Of a DNA stretch of 15,735 nt, positions 1 through 6,267 are shown one piece after another (position 1 is the stretch's first letter; the number at the start of each line of letters is the position of its first letter). Origin of the DNA: Pseudomonadota bacterium (lineage in GTDB: Bacteria; Pseudomonadota; Gammaproteobacteria; Burkholderiales; Nitrosomonadaceae). The stretch covers positions 1 to 15,735 of the forward strand of contig JAFEEV010000169.1 of NCBI GenBank assembly GCA_018240935.1. Reading direction: 5' to 3'. The notes under the pieces are model-generated. The model searched no databases, was not told where the DNA came from, and was given only the letters and a program-made list of their open reading frames with translations. The translations under genes and the position numbers were made by a program.

Positions 1-396
1 CGATACTCACTCCCTCGCCTATCTTGTTGATATGCCTCGGCCGCTGTGTTCCGTGCGCCCCGTGTTTCATCTCGTTTGCCGAATTAATCAGCGTTTCCCT
101 AATACCGGCTGCGCATGTTTATGCAACCGTGATAGGGACAAAATGCAATTTTCTGTTGCCGCCCAAGCTTGAAAAACACGCGGCATTTGATGAGAAGTCC
201 ATTACCGCGCGCTCGCTTTACCGGAAGCGGGGGAGTAAACTCGCAACAGCTTTTTTGGCCAGCCTGATGCATGTTGAATCTTTCCTGGTATTTCCACCGC
301 CGCTGATTTGGAAGACTGCTTGCATCTTTCCGGAGCGGACATTCATGCCGGAGATTCTGCGGGCCTTGATTAATTTTGAGAAAGGGTATTTGTGCT
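1..396. other. No convincing gene; long open frame of unknown status
   Basis: I recognise no gene here. One plus-strand frame is open from the window edge (position 3) to a stop at 468-470. Its possible product of about 150 residues is Cys- and Pro-rich at the N-terminus, shows no motif I know, and lacks a clear ribosome binding site at its TTG or ATG codons. It could be the decayed 3' end of an upstream gene, since it never closes on the left. It overlaps the better-looking small frame at 397-549, and the two cannot both be ordinary genes. No long minus-strand frame is present. Confidence 0.3.
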
Positions 397-549
397 ATGA
401 AGGGAATTCTTATGATCGGTTCATTGGTATCTTCCTTAATTCTTTATGGAATATTCATGATGACCGATAATGGCGCGTTACTGGCTTTTGTATTGTTGGG
501 ACTGTTGATCTCGTTTGTCTGCGCGATGTTATTTCTGTCGGGTAAATAG
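397..549 (+). CDS. Small hydrophobic two-helix membrane protein (putative)
   Basis: This is a short frame of 50 codons plus stop. The product is almost wholly hydrophobic, with two likely membrane helices at about residues 5-22 and 27-47. They are separated by a short polar turn (TDNGA), and the tail is a short SGK. Two starts are possible. ATG 397 has an AAAGGG stretch 11 bases upstream. ATG 412 (residue 6) has AAGGGA about 6 bases upstream, which is the better ribosome binding site. I do not recognise the family. Nothing shows a function beyond membrane insertion, and the gene is separated from selD by about 230 bases. The compact helix-turn-helix hydrophobicity in this frame favours a real gene over chance. 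Confidence 0.45.
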   Translation: MKGILMIGSLVSSLILYGIFMMTDNGALLAFVLLGLLISFVCAMLFLSGK

Positions 550-560
550 CAGTCAGAGCC

Positions 561-690
561 GTAATTGCCATCCCACAACAATTACGATAAAAATGTGTGA
601 AGCAATCCGTAAACCTCACGTCACCGTATAGTCACAATCACCAAACCAATACCAATCATTGCAGACTATCTGGAGCTAGCCGATAGCTTT
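561..690. other. Intergenic hairpins upstream of selD
   Basis: The 227-base gap before selD contains two small inverted repeats. One pairs CGTAATTG (560-567) with CAATTACG (579-586) around an 11-base loop. The other pairs AGCTA (674-678) with TAGCT (684-688) and can be lengthened by two G-T pairs. It is followed by TTTGTTTT, which resembles a weak plus-strand terminator. A poor promoter candidate for selD (TTGATA at 703-708, 17-base spacer, TACTCT at 726-731) lies just downstream. None of these is strong enough to assign a firm role. Confidence 0.25.
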
Positions 691-776
691 GTTTTGGAGT
701 ATTTGATACGCTATTTCCGTTGCTGTACTCTCGCTCTGCGCGCAAAACAACCTTTATTTTTATTTCCATAGTATTC

Positions 777-1826
777 ATGCATTCAGAAAAAATCGCACTG
801 ACACAAACGGTACAAAAAGGGGGGTGCGCCGCCAAGGTTGCCGCAACAGAATTGCGGCGTATTTTGCAGCAAGTTGGATTCCCGGCTACGCATCCGGCGC
901 TGTTGGTGGATGGAAGACTGTTTGACGATGCTGCGATCTACAAAATCAATGAAACAGTGGCGCTGGTGCAAACACTGGATTTCTTCACGCCGATCGTCGA
1001 CACGCCGAAGCTTTTCGGCGAAATTGCCGCCGCCAATGCGCTTAGCGATGTTTATGCCATGGGCGGCAAACCGGTAACTGCCATGGGTATTCTGGCATTT
1101 CCCTTGGCGGCTATGGCGGAGCACATCATCGTTGATGTCCTGCAAGGGGCCAGTGACAAGATTGCCGAAGCCGGAGCCAATTTCGTGGGTGGTCACTCCA
1201 TCGATGATGACACGCTGAAGTTCGGTCTATCGGTCACAGGCTTTGTCAATCCACAGCAAGTATGGACCAATGCGGGAGCCAAACCGGGTGATCACCTGAT
1301 TCTGACAAAAGCGCTGGGAACAGGGACTCTGACGGCCGCGATTAAAAGGCAGCAACTCCGGGAAGATGACATTATGGAGGCGTTGCACAGCATGGCTGCG
1401 ATCAATAACGCTATCGATTGCATGACACCGGATTTACAGGCCGCGGTGCACGCGGCCACCGACATCACCGGCTTCGGTTTTTCCGGCCATGCCATGCAAC
1501 TGGCTAACGCCAGCGAAGTGACCCTGCGTATCGAAACCGGCGAACTGCCCCGTTTTGGCAAAACTTTTCATTGCCTGGAGCAGGCTTACCTGACCAAGGC
1601 ACACCGAACAAACGCGGAATACACCGCACCGCACATCGAGATTGCAAGTCTGGATGAACTTCACAAGCTGTTGATTCATGATCCGCAAACCAGCGGCGGT
1701 TTGTTATTGAGCGTGGCGCCCGAAGCCAGCCGGGCCATGTTGCAAGCCTTGCACACCCGGTTCAAATCGGCTGCGATTGTGGGAAATGTTCTTCCTCGCC
1801 AAGATAGAGCGGTGTCATTTGAGTAA
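777..1826 (+). CDS. selD: Selenophosphate synthetase (selenide, water dikinase)
   Basis: SelD makes selenophosphate from selenide and ATP, the activated selenium donor for selenouridine in tRNA and for selenocysteine. The 349-residue product from ATG 777 is close to the 347 residues of E. coli SelD. Its catalytic positions fall at the same numbers: Cys17 and Lys20 in QKGGCAAK, Asp51 in FDDAAIY, and Asp91 in ALSDVYAMGGKP. The GGHSIDD segment and the C-terminal DPQTSGGLL motif of the PurM-like fold are also present. The active residue is Cys, not selenocysteine. Position 19 is Ala, where E. coli has a second Cys. The frame is open upstream to TTG 720, but that extension (hydrophobic, KTTFIFISIVF) does not belong to the family, so ATG 777 is preferred although it has no clear Shine-Dalgarno sequence. 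selU follows with overlap, so the enzyme here probably serves tRNA selenation; no selA or selB is in view. Confidence 0.95.
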   Translation: MHSEKIALTQTVQKGGCAAKVAATELRRILQQVGFPATHPALLVDGRLFDDAAIYKINETVALVQTLDFFTPIVDTPKLFGEIAAANALSDVYAMGGKPVTAMGILAFPLAAMAEHIIVDVLQGASDKIAEAGANFVGGHSIDDDTLKFGLSVTGFVNPQQVWTNAGAKPGDHLILTKALGTGTLTAAIKRQQLREDDIMEALHSMAAINNAIDCMTPDLQAAVHAATDITGFGFSGHAMQLANASEVTLRIETGELPRFGKTFHCLEQAYLTKAHRTNAEYTAPHIEIASLDELHKLLIHDPQTSGGLLLSVAPEASRAMLQALHTRFKSAAIVGNVLPRQDRAVSFE

Positions 1827-3003
1827 CCGGAACATCGGCCTTGATGAATTAACAGAATTATTCATTAAGAACACCCCGTTGATCGATGTACGGGCGCCGG
1901 TCGAATTTGTGCAAGGATCTCTGCCCGGATCGGTCAATATTCCCATACTCGGCGACGAAGAGCGTGCCGTCGTCGGCACCACCTACAAATATCAAGGCTC
2001 CGAGGCTGCTGTCCGCCTGGGTTATGAAATGATTTCGGGGTTTGTGAAACAAAATCTTCTGCAACAGTGGCTGGATTTTATACATCAGCATCCACAAGCC
2101 GTGCTGTATTGCTTTCGTGGCGGCAAGCGCTCGCAGATCGCACAGCAGTGGTTGAAGGAAGCCGGTGTTGACAGACCTTTGATCACCGGTGGTTTTAAAA
2201 TGGCGCGTCATTTTTTAATCAATGCGATCGATCGGTTTAGCGCCAACCGCAAACTGCTGGTTGTGACAGGGCCGACGGGAAGCGGAAAAACCAGATTGAT
2301 TCAAGACATCTCGGATACTTATCCGGCGCTGGACATCGAAGCCATTGCCCGGCATCGCGGCTCCGCCTTCGGGGGGCTTCCTGCTTCCCAACCGGCACAA
2401 ATCGATTTTGAAAACCGCTTGGCCGTCAATTTGCTCAAATTGGAGCACGGAATCCAATTTGAACCGGTCGTAGTAGAAGATGAAAGCCGCCATATCGGCA
2501 GCGTGTATTTGCCGGCAAGCTTCTTTACCTGCATGCGAAGTTCCGAGATCATCTGGATCGATGAGTCTTTTGAAACCAGGATCAACAATATTTTTGCGGA
2601 CTACATTCTCAACACTGCAATCGGTAAAGCGCAACAAAACTGCCTAAGGCAGCAGAAACGGACTGCATTATCGGGAAATCAGGGAATTTTGCACGATCAG
2701 GCACTGCGGTTATTTGAGAAATATCAGCACGCTTTGCAGATGATTAACAAGAAATTGGGCGGGCAAAGATTTCAGGAAGTGTCGCAGGATCTGGAAAATG
2801 CCCGACTGGATTTTCTGCACATGAACGAAATCCAATCGAATAAGATTTGGATCGAGAAACTTGTAAAATATTATTACGATCCGCTTTATCTCGGCTCACT
2901 TCAGCGCCGCCAGGTTAATCCCTGTTTTAAAGGCTCAAGAGGAGAGGTTATTGATTATCTTCAGTTCCGGAAACAAAAAGAGTTAAATTTTTATAAAGCA
3001 TAA
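1819..3003 (+). CDS. selU: tRNA 2-selenouridine synthase (rhodanese / P-loop protein)
   Basis: SelU (MnmH/YbbB) converts 2-thiouridine at the wobble position of tRNA-Lys, -Glu and -Gln into 2-selenouridine through a geranylated intermediate, using selenophosphate. The N-terminal rhodanese domain (about residues 8-130) has IDVRAPVEF and the active Cys98 in YCFRGGKRS. The P-loop domain follows with GPTGSGKT (151-158) and the family motif ARHRGSAFG (about 177-185). KYYYDPLY near the C-terminus is also typical. Homology begins right after TTG 1819, which would give 394 residues and an 8-base overlap with selD. A GAGCGG stretch sits about 6 bases upstream. The frame also contains GTG 1777, which would start further inside selD. 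The overlap indicates translational coupling with the enzyme that makes its substrate. Symbol mnmH is equivalent. Confidence 0.93.
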   Translation: MSNRNIGLDELTELFIKNTPLIDVRAPVEFVQGSLPGSVNIPILGDEERAVVGTTYKYQGSEAAVRLGYEMISGFVKQNLLQQWLDFIHQHPQAVLYCFRGGKRSQIAQQWLKEAGVDRPLITGGFKMARHFLINAIDRFSANRKLLVVTGPTGSGKTRLIQDISDTYPALDIEAIARHRGSAFGGLPASQPAQIDFENRLAVNLLKLEHGIQFEPVVVEDESRHIGSVYLPASFFTCMRSSEIIWIDESFETRINNIFADYILNTAIGKAQQNCLRQQKRTALSGNQGILHDQALRLFEKYQHALQMINKKLGGQRFQEVSQDLENARLDFLHMNEIQSNKIWIEKLVKYYYDPLYLGSLQRRQVNPCFKGSRGEVIDYLQFRKQKELNFYKA

Positions 3004-3029
3004 AAAATCCGCTAAATTGGGAAAATCTG

Positions 3030-4121
3030 ATGAAACGACGAACTTTTTTACAAGCAGCACTCATGACTCCAGTGATTGCCGGGTTGCCGGCCTTAAGCAA
3101 CGCGACAGTTGCAGTGCTGAGTGAGGAAGGTTGGCGCACTTTTGAGTTAATCACGAAAGTGGAAATTGCCGATCCCGGGAAGGTTTCGCGCGCCTGGATT
3201 CCTTTGCCCTATGCGCTCAAGACCGATTGGCACATGCCGCTCGGCAATACCTGGAGCAGCAATGGAAAGTTGCAGGTCGTGATTGAACCGAAATACGGTG
3301 CGGAAATGCTTTACGTGGAATGGCAGGAGAACGAGAAAGCTCCGCTGCTCGAAGTTGTCAGCCGTTTTGCCACGCGCGATCGCACCGTGGATTTCTCCGG
3401 ATCGAATGCAAACATGCCGCGTTTACCGCAAAGTGAAATCAAACTGTATACGGAACCGACGGAGCTCATTCCAACTGATGGTCTCGTGCGTGAGACTGCA
3501 TTGGACATCACTCGGTTTGCGGCAACTGACATCGAAAAGGCGCGCGCAATCTACGAATGGATCGTCGATAATACGTTTCGTGACCCCAAAGTCAAGGGAT
3601 GCGGGCGGGGTGACATTAGAACCATGCTGGAAACCCGCTATTTCGGCGGTAAATGCGCCGACCTTAATACCTTATTTGTCGGTCTGGCACGATCGGCCGG
3701 TATTCCGGCGCGCGATATCTACGGGATACGCATTGCACCGTCGCAGCAAGACTACAAGAGTCTCGGGCTGGGCAGTAACAACGCCAGCAAGGGACAGCAT
3801 TGCCGTGCGGAATTTTTTGCTCAAGGTATAGGCTGGGTGCCAGTCGATCCGGCGGACGTGCGCAAGGTCGTTCTGGAAGAACCGCCGGGTAATCTGCAGA
3901 TTCACGATCCTAAGGTCATATTTGCCCGCAAGAAACTGTTCGGTAGCTGGGAAATGAATTGGCTTGCCTACAATAGCGCTCACGATGTCGTGCTACCCCA
4001 TACCCAAACCAAACTTGCGTACTTCATGTATCCCAACGGGGAAACCGGCGGAAAAGCATTGGATCAACTCGATCCCGATAATTTCAAATACTTGATTACC
4101 GCCCGGGAGATCGAGATTTGA
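3030..4121 (+). CDS. Tat-exported transglutaminase-like cysteine protease/amidase
   Basis: The protein has 363 residues. The N-terminus MKRRTFLQAAL, followed by a hydrophobic stretch and an Ala-rich region (about residues 11-28), fits a twin-arginine (RRxFL) export signal, so the mature protein is probably periplasmic. The C-terminal half is a transglutaminase-like core domain with an intact Cys-His-Asp triad: Cys209 in FGGKCADLNTLF, His257 in QHCRAEFF and Asp273 in WVPVDPADV. The segment before it (about 35-140) is beta-rich, as in other bacterial members with a transglutaminase domain. Such proteins are mostly predicted peptidases or amidases, and the substrate is unknown. ATG 3030 is preceded by a weak TTGGGAAAA. 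The gene follows selU after only 26 bases and may share its transcript, although no functional link to selenium is evident. It ends at a terminator shared in space with the convergent gene. Confidence 0.85.
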   Translation: MKRRTFLQAALMTPVIAGLPALSNATVAVLSEEGWRTFELITKVEIADPGKVSRAWIPLPYALKTDWHMPLGNTWSSNGKLQVVIEPKYGAEMLYVEWQENEKAPLLEVVSRFATRDRTVDFSGSNANMPRLPQSEIKLYTEPTELIPTDGLVRETALDITRFAATDIEKARAIYEWIVDNTFRDPKVKGCGRGDIRTMLETRYFGGKCADLNTLFVGLARSAGIPARDIYGIRIAPSQQDYKSLGLGSNNASKGQHCRAEFFAQGIGWVPVDPADVRKVVLEEPPGNLQIHDPKVIFARKKLFGSWEMNWLAYNSAHDVVLPHTQTKLAYFMYPNGETGGKALDQLDPDNFKYLITAREIEI

Positions 4122-4128
4122 GCAAGTG

Positions 4129-4731
4129 CTAACGATTTGCCGCGCTTTTGCGGTAGTTTTTTTTGTATTGTAAGGCTTGCCAGACTGTTCTAACGTCGAC
4201 CATTTCACGCGGTATCAATAACGTAATCGCGATTTCTTCGATGGCGGCATAGAGGCAAAATAAAACCGCTATTCTAAACGGCCAAGTCAGAGTTCCGGTA
4301 AAAAGCAGAATATAGCTTATTATGGTTACAGCCACTGCGAGTTTTACGCTCCATGTGTGATAACTGATGATCGTACGAAATTTAACGATCCCTGCGATTA
4401 CCGGCAAAGTAAAACTCAAGACAATGATAATAAAATAAAACTGCTCTCGTTGTATGACATCGGGCCATAGTATCCAGGCACAAATCGCCATGGTTGAGTA
4501 GATGATAAAATCCCCCCAGCTGTCGAGACGCGAGCCCATCGCCGTTATTTGATTCAACCATCGAGCCAGGAAACCATCCAGAACATCGGTAAACACTGCA
4601 AGAATTAATATTCCGATGTACCAATCAGGCTGTTTGGTAAAAGCAAAGTAAAACAGAGCCGGCGCCAGCAATATCCGGATTAAGCTAACCAGATTAGGAA
4701 GATTAATGACTTGATCTTTTTTATATCTCAT
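4129..4731 (-). CDS. CDP-alcohol phosphatidyltransferase family protein (PgsA-like)
   Basis: This integral membrane enzyme class swaps the CMP of a CDP-activated lipid for an alcohol such as glycerol phosphate, inositol phosphate or serine. The 200-residue protein carries the full signature at residues 49-74: Asp49, Asp52-Gly53, Ala56-Arg57, Gly66, Asp70 and Asp74, in the spacing DxxDGxxARx8GxxxDxxxD. Around it are about five or six membrane segments, with the usual amphipathic NLPNLVSLIRILLAP start seen in PgsA-type enzymes. The acceptor alcohol cannot be read from the sequence. ATG 4731 has a good TAAGGG ribosome binding site about 8 bases upstream. The gene starts 14 bases after the CarS-like gene, so the two form an operon. 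Its C-terminus is hydrophilic and basic, and its 3' end overlaps the opposing terminator. Confidence 0.88.
   Translation of the reverse strand: MRYKKDQVINLPNLVSLIRILLAPALFYFAFTKQPDWYIGILILAVFTDVLDGFLARWLNQITAMGSRLDSWGDFIIYSTMAICAWILWPDVIQREQFYFIIIVLSFTLPVIAGIVKFRTIISYHTWSVKLAVAVTIISYILLFTGTLTWPFRIAVLFCLYAAIEEIAITLLIPREMVDVRTVWQALQYKKNYRKSAANR
4138..4164 (+). terminator. Intrinsic terminator of the selD-selU-transglutaminase unit
   Basis: On the plus strand TGCCGC (4138-4143) pairs with GCGGTA (4150-4155), with one G-T pair, around a six-base loop. A G and eight consecutive T residues (4157-4164) follow. It begins 17 bases after the TGA of the transglutaminase-like gene, the right distance for its terminator. 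The whole structure lies inside the last codons of the convergent phosphatidyltransferase gene, whose Lys/Asn/Arg-rich tail is encoded by the same bases read backwards. Confidence 0.75.
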
Positions 4732-4745
4732 CTCAGTAACCCTTA

Positions 4746-5231
4746 CTAGACAGATTTCTTAAGTATCTTCCAGTGATAAAGCACATAGGTGATTACCAGA
4801 TCAACAATCAAGAAAATAAAGGATATCCAAAGCACCGACGATAACTCCAGATCGAAAGTGCGCATCATCATGGATGCAGGCAAGAGCGATTCGGGTACTT
4901 GATCCAATACCGGGGCTTTGCTGCTCGGCGCCAGCGAGAAGCGGCGCTTGACGAAGCTGGATGCCAAGTCTCCAGCCACGGCGTAACCGGCGATTAAAAA
5001 TCCAATGAAAAATGGATAATTCATTAATGAAGCCGCTATGGATGTCATCAGCAATGCTGCAAGGATTCCGCGCCAGGTTTTAGAAGCACCGAATACCGGA
5101 TTGTTGTCGGGTAATGTAAAACCAAAATCAACCGGCGCGTTTAAACGATCGCCGAGGATCATCCGCATTAATACCGGCGCGCCGTTTGCGATTATAATGA
5201 GCAGCAGTAATTGTATAAATTCGGCAGTCAT
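4746..5231 (-). CDS. CDP-archaeol synthase-like (CarS/DUF46) cytidylyltransferase
   Basis: The 161-residue membrane protein has about four helices and resembles the CarS/DUF46 family, which uses CTP to activate a lipid as CDP-lipid (CDP-archaeol in archaea; bacterial members act on unknown lipids). Visible family motifs are NPVFGASKTWRG (about 45-54), GDLASSFVKRR (87-97) and the APVLDQ segment (106-111), which correspond to the nucleotide and metal binding loops of CDP-diacylglycerol synthase-type enzymes. It is much shorter than a typical CdsA (about 270-285 residues), so it is unlikely to be the main CDP-diacylglycerol synthase. ATG 5231 is chosen; an in-frame TTG at 5246 would add five residues, and neither has a strong ribosome binding site. 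The CDP-alcohol phosphatidyltransferase that would use its product lies immediately downstream. Confidence 0.8.
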   Translation of the reverse strand: MTAEFIQLLLLIIIANGAPVLMRMILGDRLNAPVDFGFTLPDNNPVFGASKTWRGILAALLMTSIAASLMNYPFFIGFLIAGYAVAGDLASSFVKRRFSLAPSSKAPVLDQVPESLLPASMMMRTFDLELSSVLWISFIFLIVDLVITYVLYHWKILKKSV

Positions 5232-5313
5232 CGCAAATGGCGTCAATAATTAGTCTCGACGAAATTCAATTGTTTTTTTGACTGCTGGCGGGCAAGAAAA
5301 TTTCAAGAATCGT

Positions 5314-6069
5314 ATGTCCAATACTTCACTTAAAGTTCTAACTTATAACATTCATAAGGGGTTTAGCGCTACTAACCAGCGTTTCGTTCTGCACGAAATC
5401 AAGAACTTATTGCGGTATATCAATGCGGATATCGTTTTCTTGCAAGAAGTGCTCGGTGAACGCAATAAATCGAACAGTCGTTACACGGGCTGGCCAAATA
5501 ACCGGCAGTTTGAATTTCTTGCCGATCAGGTTTGGCATCACTTTGCTTATGGCAAGAACGCCATTTACAAATCGGGGCATCACGGCAATGCGATTCTAAG
5601 TAAATATCCCTTTATCGAATGGGAAAATATTAATGTTTCATTTCTAAAATCGGCTAGCCGGAGTCTTTTGCACGGAACAATCCAGGTCCCGGGGACCCCC
5701 CAAAAGATTCATATTATCTGCGTGCATTTGGGATTATTCGGGCAAGAGAGAGAACGTCAACTCTCAACTTTGACGGGGCGGATAAATTCACATGTCCCGG
5801 CAAACGAACCGCTGATTATTGCCGGGGATTTTAATGACTGGCGCGGCCGAGCGGAACATTTTCTGCATCATGGTCTGGGTGTCCGGGAAGTTTTCAAAAT
5901 CACCCATGGTACCTATGCGCGAACCTTTCCTTCCTGGTTGCCGGTGTTATCAATGGATCGAATTTACTACCGCGGCTTGGATATTGTGAATTGCAATCAT
6001 TTGCACGGGCAGCCGTGGCGGCGTTTGTCGGATCACATTCCTTTGCTGGCGGAATTCCGTTTAACTTAA
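5314..6069 (+). CDS. Endonuclease/exonuclease/phosphatase (EEP) family protein, YbhP-type
   Basis: The 251-residue protein has the metal-dependent EEP (DNase I / sphingomyelinase) fold. Ordered motifs are LTYNIHKG (Asn12), FLQEV (Glu45), HHGNAILSKYP (about 89-99), VHLGLFGQERERQL (His138), AGDFNDWRG (Asp172, Asn174), MDRIYYRG (Asp215) and LSDHIPL (Asp240-His241). All catalytic and metal residues are present. It resembles E. coli YbhP, which sits beside the cardiolipin synthase gene clsB. The substrate may therefore be a phosphodiester in lipids rather than DNA, but the fold does not decide this. ATG 5314 is preferred because homology starts there; an in-frame TTG 5278 would add twelve residues without a visible export signal. 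It is divergent from the CarS-like operon, with about 80 bases between the starts. The stop is 7 bases before the putative mobile element. Confidence 0.85.
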   Translation: MSNTSLKVLTYNIHKGFSATNQRFVLHEIKNLLRYINADIVFLQEVLGERNKSNSRYTGWPNNRQFEFLADQVWHHFAYGKNAIYKSGHHGNAILSKYPFIEWENINVSFLKSASRSLLHGTIQVPGTPQKIHIICVHLGLFGQERERQLSTLTGRINSHVPANEPLIIAGDFNDWRGRAEHFLHHGLGVREVFKITHGTYARTFPSWLPVLSMDRIYYRGLDIVNCNHLHGQPWRRLSDHIPLLAEFRLT

Positions 6070-6076
6070 GCGCTAA

Positions 6077-6220
6077 GGAAGTTTTGGGAAATTACTGCAT
6101 CTGGTTTGCGGCGTTGAAACCAGGAGCGAAAATGCTTGTTACTACTCGCAATCTGCACTTTCACGCCTGATTTTGCCTTATCTGGCTGTACCGCCGTTCG
6201 CCATCTTTTTCAGAACTTCC
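6077..6220. mobile_element. Putative IS5-type MITE, 144 bp, with CTAA target duplication
   Basis: The left end (6077) reads GGAAGTTTTGGGAAA. The right end, read inward from 6220 on the other strand, is GGAAGTTCTGAAAAA; 12 of 15 positions match. Both ends are directly flanked by CTAA (6073-6076 and 6221-6224), which fits the 4-bp YTAR duplication known for IS5-group insertions, and GGAAG is the first five bases of IS5 itself. The interior holds a 7-bp hairpin (CTGGTTT 6101-6107 with AAACCAG 6117-6123) and no transposase, so it would need a full element elsewhere to move. It occupies most of the gap between the convergent EEP and lon genes. What I see is the repeat structure; the mobile nature is inference. 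Confidence 0.65.
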
Positions 6221-6255
6221 CTAAATCCTTCACGCTGAAAAAGAAGGCAAACCAG
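6204..6255 (-). terminator. Inverted repeat downstream of lon (weak terminator candidate)
   Basis: Just after the lon stop codon (minus strand), CTGAAAAAGA (6235-6244) and TCTTTTTCAG (6204-6213) form a perfect 10-bp inverted repeat with a 21-base gap. One arm lies inside the right end of the putative mobile element and the other outside. A second 9-bp match pairs GCAAACCAG (6247-6255) with CTGGTTTGC (6101-6109) inside the element. No run of T follows on the minus strand, so any termination would not be a classic intrinsic one. Confidence 0.3.
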
Positions 6256-6267
6256 CAGAAAAATAAC

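Noticed and set aside
24..470. 148-residue plus-strand frame from a TTG codon
   Set aside because: No family motif, no ribosome binding site, odd Cys/Pro-rich composition, and it overlaps the more plausible small membrane protein; kept only as an uncertain region.
720..776. N-terminal extension of SelD from TTG 720
   Set aside because: The extension is hydrophobic and unlike the family; Cys17 and Lys20 numbering fits ATG 777.
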